Origin: RHLJ01 sp048058975
Lineage (GTDB): Bacteria; Bacteroidota; Rhodothermia; Balneolales; Balneolaceae
Direction: 5' to 3'
DNA: 64,000 bases
Assembly: GCA_048058975.1 (NCBI GenBank)
Contig: JBLLNP010000001.1
Coordinates: forward strand, 62,001 to 126,000
Shown here: positions 32,963 through 41,845 of the stretch, piece after piece
Position numbering within the stretch: position 1 is the stretch's first letter
How the letters are laid out: every line of letters starts with the position of its first letter
Position numbers and translations under genes: made by a program
The notes under the pieces: generated by a model
Told to the model about the DNA's origin: nothing
Databases searched by the model: none
Seen by the model: the letters and a program-made list of their open reading frames with translations, nothing else

Positions 32963-33914
32963 AATAGGAATTATAGGCGGAGCAGGTTATACCGCAGGTG
33001 AATTGCTTAGGGTTTTACTGCAGCACCCTGAAGCAGAACTTGTTTCGGTGGTGAGTGGGAGCCATGCCGGAGAGCCTGTAACAAAAGCACATCCCGACCT
33101 GGAAGGGGAAACTGAACTAAATTTCACAGATAAACTGAATGAAGATTTGGATTTAGTATTTCTTTGTGCCGGACATGGAAAATCAAAACAGATTCTGGAC
33201 CAGGTTCCAAATGGAGCAAAAATCATAGATCTTAGTTCAGACTTCAGGCTCAAAGACACTTCACATAATTTTGTTTATGGACTCCCTGAGCTGAACAGAG
33301 AAGAAATCAAGTCGGCAACTCACATTGCAAATCCGGGTTGTTTCGCGACCTGTATTCAGCTTTCCCTTTTGCCGCTGGCCTCAGCCGGATTGTTGAAGGA
33401 AGATGTACATGTCTCCGCGATAACAGGAAGCACCGGCGCTGGCCAGAATCCAACTGATACTACCCACTTCAGTTGGCGAAGCAACAATGCTTCGGTTTAT
33501 AAAGCATTTACCCACCAGCACTTGGGAGAAATCAGACAAAGCCTTTCTCAATTGCAGCAAGGGTTTGAGAAAACCATTCATTTTATTCCAATGAGAGGAG
33601 CCTTTACAAGAGGTATTCTTGCTGCTTCTTACTTAACGTTGGAAGAAAGTGAGTTGGAATTGAAGAAAATCTATCAGGACTATTATTCCTCCCATCCCTT
33701 TGTTCATTTGTCTGACAATGAACCGGACGTAAAGCGGGTGGTGAACACCAACAAGGTCTTTCTACATATCAAAAAAGAAGGGAACCAGTTTTTGATTATT
33801 GGTGTGATTGATAATCTGTTAAAAGGCGCTTCTGGTCAGGCCGTGCAAAATATGAACCTGATGTTCGGGCTGGAAGAGACAACCGGACTTCACTTAAAAC
33901 CATCTGCATTTTAA
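32955..33914 (+). CDS. argC: N-acetyl(acyl)-gamma-glutamyl-phosphate reductase
   Basis: 319 residues from the ATG at 32955, chosen because the NADP-binding GIIGGAGYTAGEL begins five residues in; the longer frame lies inside argG. Catalytic Cys129 sits in NPGCFAT, and the family motif HQHLGEI (Gln/His region) is present. It reduces acylglutamyl phosphate to the semialdehyde with NADPH. It overlaps argG and is followed one base later by proC, so translation is tightly coupled. Confidence 0.96.
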   Translation: MIKIGIIGGAGYTAGELLRVLLQHPEAELVSVVSGSHAGEPVTKAHPDLEGETELNFTDKLNEDLDLVFLCAGHGKSKQILDQVPNGAKIIDLSSDFRLKDTSHNFVYGLPELNREEIKSATHIANPGCFATCIQLSLLPLASAGLLKEDVHVSAITGSTGAGQNPTDTTHFSWRSNNASVYKAFTHQHLGEIRQSLSQLQQGFEKTIHFIPMRGAFTRGILAASYLTLEESELELKKIYQDYYSSHPFVHLSDNEPDVKRVVNTNKVFLHIKKEGNQFLIIGVIDNLLKGASGQAVQNMNLMFGLEETTGLHLKPSAF

Positions 33915-33915
33915 A

Positions 33916-34719
33916 ATGAAAATTAAAGAACATATCGCCATTCTGGGAACCGGAAATTTGGGCGAAGCAATAGCCAGAGGCTTTGCTGGGGAATTCCGAG
34001 CAGAAAACATAACACTAACCCGGCGGCATCTTTCCCGTCTCGATCATCTCAAGGCACAGGGTTTTGGAGTTACTTCCGATAACAAAGAAGCTGTTTCAAA
34101 GGCAAAGTATGTGTTTTTATGCGTTCAACCTAAACAGCTTCAAGACGTGGTGAAGGGAATCGAACCTGCTCTGGATGCGAAGAAGCATGTTTTGGTTTCA
34201 ACTATTACAGGGGTTTCTCTGGAAATAATTCAAAGCTATCTAAAGGATGATTTTTCCATCATTCGTGCGATGCCAAACACAGCAGCAGCAATTGCAGAAT
34301 CGATGACTTGTATTTGCGGTAATGAGTTGGCTCAGGACCATCTTCCTAAAGTTGAAAAAATGTTTAAATCTCTTGGCGAAACTTTGATTATTGAAGAACG
34401 CCTGATGAAAGCGGCTACGGTGCTTGCTGCAAGTGGAATAGCATTCTTTCTGCGCTATATAAGAGCCGCTACACAAGGCGGAATAGAACTTGGCTTTGAA
34501 GCAGAAGAAGCTCAAAAAATTGCAATGCAAACGGCAAGGGGAGCAGCTTCGCTCTTAGTGGAAGGAAATGCTCATCCTGAACGGGAAATTGACAAAGTGA
34601 CGACTCCAATGGGGTGTACTATTGCGGGGTTAAATGAGATGGAACATCAGGGACTAAGTTCCGCGCTTATCAAGGGAATTGTAGCTTCCTTCGAAAAAAT
34701 AAATCGCATTACGGAATGA
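33916..34719 (+). CDS. proC: Pyrroline-5-carboxylate reductase
   Basis: 267 residues. The N-terminal NAD(P)-binding motif is ILGTGNLGEAIARG (~9-22). The family signature in the C-terminal helical domain is seen in DKVTTPMGCTIAGLNEME. RAMPNTAAAI is the substrate-proximal motif. It converts pyrroline-5-carboxylate to proline. Its place between argC and argD is unusual in bacteria at large but sensible, since glutamate semialdehyde metabolism links proline with ornithine. It overlaps argD by four bases. Confidence 0.93.
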   Translation: MKIKEHIAILGTGNLGEAIARGFAGEFRAENITLTRRHLSRLDHLKAQGFGVTSDNKEAVSKAKYVFLCVQPKQLQDVVKGIEPALDAKKHVLVSTITGVSLEIIQSYLKDDFSIIRAMPNTAAAIAESMTCICGNELAQDHLPKVEKMFKSLGETLIIEERLMKAATVLAASGIAFFLRYIRAATQGGIELGFEAEEAQKIAMQTARGAASLLVEGNAHPEREIDKVTTPMGCTIAGLNEMEHQGLSSALIKGIVASFEKINRITE

Positions 34720-35843
34720 AGTTACTCGATGTATATCCTTTGTTCGATGTAGAACCGGTTGAAGCTGACGGCTGCTTGTTATACGACAGGCAGGGAACAG
34801 CTTACCTGGATTTTTATGGTGGTCATGCGGTTATTTCCATCGGGCACGGACATCCCCATTATGTAGAACGGGTTACCGAGCAACTAGGGAAACTTGGCTT
34901 TTATTCGAATTCTGTTCCGATAACCATTCAAAAAGATCTTGCCCATAAACTTGGGGAGCTTTGCGGCTATTATTACTGGAATTTGTTTCTGGTCAATTCC
35001 GGGGCAGAGGCTATTGAAAACGCATTAAAAACAGCTTCAGCCTACAATCATAGGAAAAAAATCATCTCCTTTGAAGGAGCCTTTCACGGGCGTACTTCTC
35101 TGGCGGTAGCAGTAACCGACAACCCGAATATACTGTTTCCTGTAAACGATGGAGCCGAAGTAGTTCGCTTAGCTTTCGAAGATTTTGATGGAGTTGAAAC
35201 TGAATTAAAGAAGGGAGATACCTGTGCGGTAATACTGGAAGGCATTCAGGGGGTAGGTGGTATTAAAGAACCAAGCTCGGATTTTTACCGACATCTTCGA
35301 ACATTGTGTGATGAGACCGATACCGTACTTATTATTGACGAAGTTCAATCCGGCTTTGGAAGAACGGGGCGTTTCTTTGCTCATCAACATACTTTTGTAC
35401 AACCAGACATTATAACTATGGCAAAAGGTATGGGAAACGGGTTTCCGGTAGGAGGAATCATTACTCATCCCAAATTTGAAGCTAAACACGGAATGCTCGG
35501 TACTACTTTTGGTGGAAATCATCTGGCTTGTGCGGCAGCACTGGCAGTACTGGAGGTTCTGGAAAGCGAAAAATTGATCCAGAACGCAGCTAAAGTAGGA
35601 CAGTATCTAATTGAGCAACTCGGTAAAATTCCTCAGGTGAAAGAAATAAGGGGCAGAGGGTTGATGGTTGGAGCTGAATTTGATTTTCCGGTTGGAGACT
35701 TGCGTAAGAAATTATTGTATGAACAGCACGTATTTACTGGTTCTTCTTCCAATAAAAACACTATTCGTTTATTACCTCCTCTCAATATTACTCATAAAGA
35801 AGTTGATCAATTTATACATGCGTTGAAGGAGGTTCTGACTTGA
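34716..35843 (+). CDS. argD: N-acyl-ornithine aminotransferase
   Basis: 375 residues, class III pyridoxal-phosphate aminotransferase. Lys237 (TMAKGMGNGFPVGG) forms the cofactor Schiff base; Asp208 or so in LIIDEVQSGFGRTG binds the ring nitrogen; NSGAEAIENALK binds the phosphate. It transfers an amino group from glutamate to acylglutamate semialdehyde. The operon context and the carbamoyltransferase next door point to an N-acyl substrate. It overlaps both neighbours by four bases. Confidence 0.94.
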   Translation: MKLLDVYPLFDVEPVEADGCLLYDRQGTAYLDFYGGHAVISIGHGHPHYVERVTEQLGKLGFYSNSVPITIQKDLAHKLGELCGYYYWNLFLVNSGAEAIENALKTASAYNHRKKIISFEGAFHGRTSLAVAVTDNPNILFPVNDGAEVVRLAFEDFDGVETELKKGDTCAVILEGIQGVGGIKEPSSDFYRHLRTLCDETDTVLIIDEVQSGFGRTGRFFAHQHTFVQPDIITMAKGMGNGFPVGGIITHPKFEAKHGMLGTTFGGNHLACAAALAVLEVLESEKLIQNAAKVGQYLIEQLGKIPQVKEIRGRGLMVGAEFDFPVGDLRKKLLYEQHVFTGSSSNKNTIRLLPPLNITHKEVDQFIHALKEVLT

Positions 35844-36790
35844 AACAGTTTTTAAGCATAAAAGATGTGCCAAGCCTTTCCGATTTACTGGAAGAAGCAA
35901 AAGAAGTGAAGGCAAATCCTCATGGGTGGAAATCGCTTGGGAAAAATAAGTCTGCGTGCCTGCTCTTCCTTAACCCCAGCCTGAGAACCCGTCTTAGCTC
36001 CCAAAGAGCGGCTCAAAACTTAGGATTAGATGCTGTAGTACTGGATGTGAATTCCGGCAGCTGGAAACTGGAATTTGCAGACGAAGTGGTGATGAATGGA
36101 GATTCAGCCGAACATATAAAAGAAGCAGCTGCGGTTATCGGAGCCTATTTCGATGTAATTGCTATCCGTGCTTTTGCAGAGCTTAAAGATCAAGCCGAGG
36201 ATTACTCCGAAAAAGTACTTTCTGCTTTTGTAAAGTATTGCGGAGTTCCAGTCATTAATATGGAGTCGTCAACAGGTCATCCACTTCAGGCTTTTGCAGA
36301 TTTGATTACCATCGATCAAAATAAAACCGTAGCCCGTCCGAAAGTAGTCTTAAGCTGGGCGCCTCATCCAAGAGCTCTACCTCAGGCGGTTGCCAATTCG
36401 TTTGCTGAATGGATGAGATTCGCGGATGTTGATCTGATAGTTACTCATCCTGAAGGTTATGAACTTGCTCCTCAATTTATGGGTGATTTGAAGCCGGAAT
36501 ACAATCAGTCTAAAGCTTTTGAAGGAGCTGATTTTATCTATGCCAAAAACTGGAGCAGTTATACCGAATATGGCAAGATACTCTCAACGGATAGTGATTG
36601 GATGGTATCAGCAACAAAAATGAAACTGACAAACAACGCGAAATTCATGCATTGCCTCCCGGTTCGAAGAAATCAGATTGTAGAAGATGCGGTAATTGAT
36701 AGTATGAACAGTCTGGTGATTGAAGAAGCAGCGAACAGGATTGTTTCTATGCAAACAATACTGAAGAAAATTCTGGAGGGAATAGGATGA
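35840..36790 (+). CDS. argF': N-acyl-L-ornithine carbamoyltransferase (ArgF' type)
   Basis: 316 residues. SLRTRLSSQ (47-55) replaces the STRT carbamoyl-phosphate motif, and the WAPHPRALPQAVANSFAEW and MHCLPVRRN segments are specific to N-acyl-ornithine carbamoyltransferases, not to ordinary ArgF. It carbamoylates an N-acyl-ornithine to the N-acyl-citrulline; ArgE then removes the acyl group. The residue that decides acetyl versus succinyl substrate is Glu92 in the Xanthomonas acetyl enzyme and Pro90 in the Bacteroides succinyl enzyme. By alignment of MNGDSAEH it is Ala90 here. From mutants reported in the literature (Glu to Ala gives succinyl use) a succinyl preference is inferred. Four-base overlaps on both sides. 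Confidence 0.93.
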   Translation: MKQFLSIKDVPSLSDLLEEAKEVKANPHGWKSLGKNKSACLLFLNPSLRTRLSSQRAAQNLGLDAVVLDVNSGSWKLEFADEVVMNGDSAEHIKEAAAVIGAYFDVIAIRAFAELKDQAEDYSEKVLSAFVKYCGVPVINMESSTGHPLQAFADLITIDQNKTVARPKVVLSWAPHPRALPQAVANSFAEWMRFADVDLIVTHPEGYELAPQFMGDLKPEYNQSKAFEGADFIYAKNWSSYTEYGKILSTDSDWMVSATKMKLTNNAKFMHCLPVRRNQIVEDAVIDSMNSLVIEEAANRIVSMQTILKKILEGIG

Positions 36791-37551
36791 AGGACTCCAT
36801 CAAAGTGATAAAAATTGGTGGTACAATTGCAGAGGATGAAAATCAGCTGGATGATTTTCTTAAAGATTTTGCCGCTTTAAAGGGATTCAAAATCCTGATA
36901 CATGGTGGTGGAGTAATCGCAACAAAACTTGCGGAAAAACTCGGGCTAAAACTCAAAATGATTGATGGAAGAAGAGTAACTGATAAGGGAATGCTGGATA
37001 TAGCCACTATGGTATATGCAGGATTGGTAAACAAAAAGATAGTGGCAGCTCTTCAAGCTATACAAGTGAATGCGGTTGGGCTTACCGGCGCGGACCTGAA
37101 TCTTATTCAAGCGGCAAAAAGAAACCCGGTACCCATCGATTTTGGTTGGGTTGGTGATATTGCATCCATCAAGACAAATTGGATTCGTGCTTTCCTTGAG
37201 AAGGGAGTGGTACCTGTATTTGCTCCGATAACACATGATGGAAAAGGCAGTCTTTTGAATACAAATGCCGATTCTGTTGCTTCTGAACTTGCGGTAAAAC
37301 TTGCTGAAAAAAATGAGGTGGAACTTATTTTGTGTTTCGATCAACCTGGAGTTATGAGAGATGGAAAAGTAATTACTTCTCTAAAACCGGATTCATTTGA
37401 AAAATTAAAGCAAGATAAAGTGATCAGTGGGGGCATGATTCCAAAGCTTCAAATGGGGTTCAAGGCCATTGAAAAAGGGGTACATCACGTAGTTCTGAAA
37501 AGCGCGAATGATTTAAATGAGGAACAAAAAGGGACTCGATTGGAAGTATGA
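36787..37551 (+). CDS. argB: N-acylglutamate kinase
   Basis: 254 residues of the amino-acid kinase fold. KIGGTIAED (8-16) and ILIHGGGVIATKLAEKLG are the ATP and substrate loops; a later GGMIPKLQMG carries the catalytic Lys. It phosphorylates the acylated glutamate with ATP. The length fits the non-hexameric, typically arginine-insensitive form, since an N-terminal regulatory helix is absent. Whether the substrate is acetyl- or succinylglutamate depends on the same question as for ArgF'. Overlaps argF' and argE by four bases each. Confidence 0.95.
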   Translation: MKDSIKVIKIGGTIAEDENQLDDFLKDFAALKGFKILIHGGGVIATKLAEKLGLKLKMIDGRRVTDKGMLDIATMVYAGLVNKKIVAALQAIQVNAVGLTGADLNLIQAAKRNPVPIDFGWVGDIASIKTNWIRAFLEKGVVPVFAPITHDGKGSLLNTNADSVASELAVKLAEKNEVELILCFDQPGVMRDGKVITSLKPDSFEKLKQDKVISGGMIPKLQMGFKAIEKGVHHVVLKSANDLNEEQKGTRLEV

Positions 37552-38612
37552 GTTCAATCAAAGAAATATCAAATAACGCTATAAAGCTGTTGAAAGAATT
37601 GATCTCAATTCAATCCTATAGTGGAGAAGAGAATGATACAGCAGATGTACTGTTCGACTATCTCAAAACGCATGGCTTCAAGGTCTTTAGAAAAAAGAAC
37701 AATGTTTGGGCATGGTCGGGTGAAAAGAATTCCTCAAAACCAACGATCTTGTTGAACTCTCATCACGATACAGTAAAAGCAACTTCTAAATGGACTATTG
37801 ATCCCTTTAATCCTACAGAAAAGGAAGGAAAGTTAATTGGCTTGGGAAGTAATGATGCAGGCGGTTCACTGGTTAGCCTTTTGCATGTATTCATAGAGCT
37901 TTCGAAAAAGGAACAGCCATTCAATCTCGTTTTTCTTGCTTCCGCAGAAGAGGAGTCGTCAGGTAAAAATGGTGTTCCGATCGTTCTGGATGAACTTGGG
38001 GACATTGATCTTGGTGTAGTAGGCGAGCCAACTTCTATGGAAATGGCAATCGCAGAGCGGGGATTGATAGTATTGGATTGTGTGACGCATGGACAAAGCG
38101 GGCACGCTGCTCGGGGAGAAGGGGAGAATGCTATTTACAAGGCGCTGAATGATATCGAATGGTTCAGGAAGTACGATTTTGAAAAGAAGTCGAAGGTACT
38201 GGGTAAAATCAATATGACGGTTACGCAAATTCAGGCCGGGACTCAGCACAATGTTGTTCCCGACGAATGTTCGTTTGTGGTAGATGTTCGTCCGAATGAG
38301 TTTTATTCCAATGCCGAAGTAGTAGAAATCATCCGAAAACACGTAGATTGCGAAGTGAATCCCCGATCTCTGAACCTTAATGCTTCTGGGATTTCTTCGG
38401 ATCATTCGGTAGTAAAGAAAGGGACGGGAATGGGAATCAAAACCTATGGCTCTCAAACGATGTCCGATCAGGTACACATGCCATTTCCATGTATCAAAAT
38501 GGGACCTGGAGATACCAAGCGTTCTCATACAGCGGATGAGTTTATATATCTTAATGAGATAGAACAAGGAATTGAATTGTATTTGAAGTTACTGGATGGG
38601 TTGGAAATCTGA
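37548..38612 (+). CDS. argE: M20-family N-acyl-citrulline/ornithine deacylase
   Basis: 354 residues. The metal site is seen in LLNSHHDTVKA (His and Asp), SNDAGGS (bridging Asp), EEESSGKNG (Glu base and ligand) and a later His in the C-terminal lobe; the dimerisation lid lies between. In an operon with an acyl-ornithine carbamoyltransferase, the expected substrate is N-acyl-citrulline, releasing citrulline for ArgG. It overlaps argB by four bases. A hairpin and a repeat-like element separate it from argH. Confidence 0.92.
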   Translation: MSSIKEISNNAIKLLKELISIQSYSGEENDTADVLFDYLKTHGFKVFRKKNNVWAWSGEKNSSKPTILLNSHHDTVKATSKWTIDPFNPTEKEGKLIGLGSNDAGGSLVSLLHVFIELSKKEQPFNLVFLASAEEESSGKNGVPIVLDELGDIDLGVVGEPTSMEMAIAERGLIVLDCVTHGQSGHAARGEGENAIYKALNDIEWFRKYDFEKKSKVLGKINMTVTQIQAGTQHNVVPDECSFVVDVRPNEFYSNAEVVEIIRKHVDCEVNPRSLNLNASGISSDHSVVKKGTGMGIKTYGSQTMSDQVHMPFPCIKMGPGDTKRSHTADEFIYLNEIEQGIELYLKLLDGLEI

Positions 38613-38626
38613 TTCAACACATCCCT

Positions 38627-38650
38627 AAATCTCCTCTCAAGAGGGGATTT
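38627..38650 (+). repeat. Hairpin in the argE-argH gap
   Basis: AAATCTCCTC (38627-38636) pairs with GAGGGGATTT (38641-38650), ten pairs including one G-U, around a TCAA loop. Only a weak T-rich stretch follows, so full termination is doubtful. It may moderate readthrough into argH or be a dispersed hairpin. Confidence 0.55.
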
Positions 38651-38665
38651 GATTTATTAAACGAA

Positions 38666-38761
38666 GTCATCCTGATCCCGAATACTCGGGGCGATGAATC
38701 TGCAAAACCATGACCTAGTAGTTATTTGAATTTGCAGATTTATCGCTACGCTCTGAATGAC
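38666..38761. repeat. Palindromic, dispersed-repeat-like element upstream of argH
   Basis: GCGATGAATCTGCAAA (38691-38706) and 38731-38746 are complementary at 15 of 16 positions, with a 24-base loop. GTCAT (38666-38670) and ATGAC (38757-38761) form outer terminal arms. The wording GTCATCCTGATCCCGAATAC resembles short interspersed repeats common in Bacteroidota intergenic DNA. It ends 18 bases before the argH ATG and may affect argH expression. Confidence 0.55.
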
Positions 38762-38779
38762 TCCATAACGAAAAGAACT

Positions 38780-40081
38780 ATGGCAAAAAAACTGTGGGAA
38801 AAGGGAATCAATACCGATGAATTCATTGAGAAATTCACAGTAGGAAAAGATCGTGAATTGGATTTGGAACTGGCTAAGTATGATGTCCAGGGGACTATCG
38901 CACATATAACTATGCTGGAATCGGTTGGGCTTCTGGAAAAAGAAGAGCTTGAATCTCTTACCAAAGAACTGAATCGAATTCTTGAGGAAATAATTGAACC
39001 TGGCTTATTCGTAATTGAAGAGGGAGTGGAGGATGTGCACTCTCAGATTGAACTGATGCTCACTCGGGAACTAGGAGACATGGGCAAGAAGGTACATTCA
39101 GGTCGCTCCAGAAACGATCAGGTGCTGTTAGATATAAAGCTATACCTGAGAGCGCAAATCAGGGAGATTGCTTTTTTGACACAGAAATTGTTTAATAGGT
39201 TAGTAGAACAAAGTGAGGCGAACAGAGATGTCTTACTTCCGGGATACACCCATACCCAGGCCGCAATGCCGTCCAGTTTCGGATTGTGGTTTGGCGCGTA
39301 TGCCGAAAGCTTGGTAGATGACCTCGTATTAGTGCAGGCAGCGCATACCATCGTTAATCAAAATCCTTTAGGGTCAGCGGCAGGGTATGGTTCTTCCTTT
39401 CCATTGAATCGAAGCATGACTACGGAGCTGCTCGGTTTTGCTTCTATGAACACCAATGTTGTGTATGCTCAAATGGGGCGTGGAAAAGCTGAACAAACGG
39501 TTGCCTTTGCCATGGCCGGATTGGCTGGAACTTTAAACAAACTGGCCTCAGATATTTGTTTATACAACAGCCAGAACTTTGCTTTTCTTAAGTTACCGGA
39601 TGAGATTACCACAGGTTCCAGTATTATGCCCCATAAGAAAAACCCGGATGTTTTTGAGCTGATCCGCGCAAAGACTAATCTTCTGAAGGCGCTGCCAAAC
39701 ACTATTTCAACTGTGACTGGGAATTTAACTTCCGGTTATCATCGCGATTTCCAGGTTTTGAAAGAGGTGTTATTTCCAGCTATCAAAGAGCTTAAAGAGT
39801 GTTTAATTATTACTGACTATTCAGTAAGTAAAATCAAAGTAGCCAAAGAAATTCTTAAAGATCCGAAATATAAATTCATATTTTCTGTTGAAGCAGTAAA
39901 TGAATTGGTTCTACAGGGAGTTCCATTTAGAGATGCTTACCAACAAGTAAGTAAAGAAATCGAATCCGGGACATTCGTTCCTCCTAAAGAAATCAAACAT
40001 ACCCACGAAGGAAGTGTCGGGAATCTCGGAAATGATAAAATTAAAGCCCGGATGAAAGAGGTGATGTTCGGGTTTGAGTGA
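38780..40081 (+). CDS. argH: Argininosuccinate lyase
   Basis: 433 residues from the ATG at 38780; the longer frame from 38726 runs through the repeat element. The superfamily signature GSSIMPHKKNPD is present, with the catalytic Ser loop, as well as the N-terminal HSGRSRNDQV and YTHTQAAMPS motifs. It splits argininosuccinate into arginine and fumarate, the last arginine step. It is the final operon gene but is separated from argE by 167 bases, so it may have extra control. Confidence 0.97.
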   Translation: MAKKLWEKGINTDEFIEKFTVGKDRELDLELAKYDVQGTIAHITMLESVGLLEKEELESLTKELNRILEEIIEPGLFVIEEGVEDVHSQIELMLTRELGDMGKKVHSGRSRNDQVLLDIKLYLRAQIREIAFLTQKLFNRLVEQSEANRDVLLPGYTHTQAAMPSSFGLWFGAYAESLVDDLVLVQAAHTIVNQNPLGSAAGYGSSFPLNRSMTTELLGFASMNTNVVYAQMGRGKAEQTVAFAMAGLAGTLNKLASDICLYNSQNFAFLKLPDEITTGSSIMPHKKNPDVFELIRAKTNLLKALPNTISTVTGNLTSGYHRDFQVLKEVLFPAIKELKECLIITDYSVSKIKVAKEILKDPKYKFIFSVEAVNELVLQGVPFRDAYQQVSKEIESGTFVPPKEIKHTHEGSVGNLGNDKIKARMKEVMFGFE

Positions 40082-40150
40082 AATCTGATATTTCGCAATC
40101 AGAAATCTTTTTCATTACATTCGGTTTGTAAGTTACTCTTCACAAATTTA

Positions 40151-41770
40151 ATGGTAGTCACTATGTGTATCATTGTAAAAAGGATTTCGACTTTTCTCTC
40201 ATTCATTGTTCTCCTCTCATTTTCTGTGCAAGCACAAAAGAGCTATTCTGAAGACCAAATTGAGGCACTAAAAAAAGAAGCAGAGCAAATGGTTCAGGAT
40301 CGCCATAAGCAAAGTCAGATTATGGTAGATAAGGTTTTTAGCTTTTCTGAATTAGGTTTTCAGGAGGAAGAGTCATCAAAATATCTAACAGCCATACTTG
40401 AAGAAAACGGGTTTGAAATAGAGTACGGGATTTCGGGAATTCCAACGGCGTGGTTTGCGAAATGGGGCGAAGGCAAACCTGTAATAGCTTTGGGAAGCGA
40501 TGTGGATGGAATCCCCAAAGCATCTCAAAAACCTGGTGTGGCTTATCATGATCCGATAGTAGAAGGTGCTCCTGGACATGGAGAAGGACATAATTCCGGA
40601 ATCCCGTTAAATATTACATCGGCTTTGGCTGTAAAAGAAATTATGGAAAGGGAGGGGATTAAAGGAACGCTGGTTTTATGGCCGGGTATTGCGGAAGAGC
40701 AACTTGGATCAAAGGCATACTATACACGGGATGGTTTTTTTGATGATATAGATATATGCATTTTTACCCATGTTAGTAACGGGCTAAGTGTACGTTATGG
40801 TCAGGCTCCCGGTACTGGTTTAATTTCTGTGGAATATACGTTTAAGGGAGAATCTGCTCACTCGGCCGGAGCTCCCTGGAGGGGCAGAAGTGCTTTGGAT
40901 GCGGTTGAGCTAATGAATATTGGTTGGAATTATAAAAGAGAACATCTTGGCCCGTTAACCCGATCACATTCTACTATTACTAATGGAGGGGATCAGCCTA
41001 ATGTGGTTCCTTCTGAGGCATCGATATGGTATTATTTCAGAGACATCACTTATGATGGAATCATGCAGTTATACGGGTATGCCAATGATATAGCAAACGG
41101 GGCTGCATTAATGACAGATACAGAAGTTAGTTCAAGGATTGTAGGAACAGCCTGGCCACGCCATTTCAATAAGGTAATTGCAGAAACCATGTATCAAAAC
41201 ATTGAAGAAGTAGGACTACCGGAATGGAGTGAAGCGGACCAGACTTTGGCAAAAGCTGTACAAAGAGAAGTTGGGTCCCGGGAAAGAGGGTTAGTTACCG
41301 AGCTGGATACAATTGGAGTTCCCCTGGAAAGCCCAAGGAGTGGAGGTTCTGATGATATTGGGGATATATCATGGAAAGTACCAACAGTTACGCTTCGTTA
41401 CCCTTCAAATATTCCTGGTTTGCAGGGACATCACTGGTCGAATGCCATTGCAATGGCCACACCAATCGCTCATAAAGGAGTAACGGCTGGTGCAAAGGTA
41501 CAGGCTATGACCATTCTGGATTTTCTACTAAAGCCTGAATTGGTAGAAGAGGCTTGGAAATACTTTAACGAAGTGCAAACTGCTGAAACGGAATATAAGC
41601 CAATGCTTTCTGTGGATGACAAACCTGCGATTTATTTTAATGAGGATATAATGAAGCAGTACAAGCCACTATTAGAACCGTTTTATTTTGATGAAACTAA
41701 GTATGATACCTACCTGGAACAGCTTGGAATTAGTTATCCAACAATTAAGAAAGAGGGTAGCGAAGAATAG
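40151..41770 (+). CDS. Exported AbgB-like M20D amidohydrolase
   Basis: 539 residues (535 if the ATG at 40163 is used). A signal peptide runs to VQAQ. The catalytic domain is of the aminobenzoyl-glutamate utilisation B / M20D type: LGSDVDGIPK, GHGEGHNSG (Cys of many homologues replaced by His/Asn context), AEEQLGSKAY and GESAHSAGAPWRGRSALD in the dimerisation domain. Family members hydrolyse acyl- or aryl-amino-acid amide bonds with a metal pair. Export suggests scavenging of peptides or folate fragments in the periplasm. It follows argH by 69 bases but its own promoter is likely. Confidence 0.87.
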   Translation: MVVTMCIIVKRISTFLSFIVLLSFSVQAQKSYSEDQIEALKKEAEQMVQDRHKQSQIMVDKVFSFSELGFQEEESSKYLTAILEENGFEIEYGISGIPTAWFAKWGEGKPVIALGSDVDGIPKASQKPGVAYHDPIVEGAPGHGEGHNSGIPLNITSALAVKEIMEREGIKGTLVLWPGIAEEQLGSKAYYTRDGFFDDIDICIFTHVSNGLSVRYGQAPGTGLISVEYTFKGESAHSAGAPWRGRSALDAVELMNIGWNYKREHLGPLTRSHSTITNGGDQPNVVPSEASIWYYFRDITYDGIMQLYGYANDIANGAALMTDTEVSSRIVGTAWPRHFNKVIAETMYQNIEEVGLPEWSEADQTLAKAVQREVGSRERGLVTELDTIGVPLESPRSGGSDDIGDISWKVPTVTLRYPSNIPGLQGHHWSNAIAMATPIAHKGVTAGAKVQAMTILDFLLKPELVEEAWKYFNEVQTAETEYKPMLSVDDKPAIYFNEDIMKQYKPLLEPFYFDETKYDTYLEQLGISYPTIKKEGSEE

Positions 41771-41845
41771 ATTTCTATTTAAATCTATAATTCCGCACAT
41801 TTAATTGGATAGATAGTCGGTCATCTAGCAATGCAAATTTATAGA

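Noticed and set aside
35840..36790. Ordinary ornithine carbamoyltransferase
   Set aside because: The carbamoyl-phosphate motif is SLRTR, and the WAPHPR and HCLPVRRN segments belong to the N-acyl-ornithine enzymes; an acyl-removing ArgE lies in the operon.
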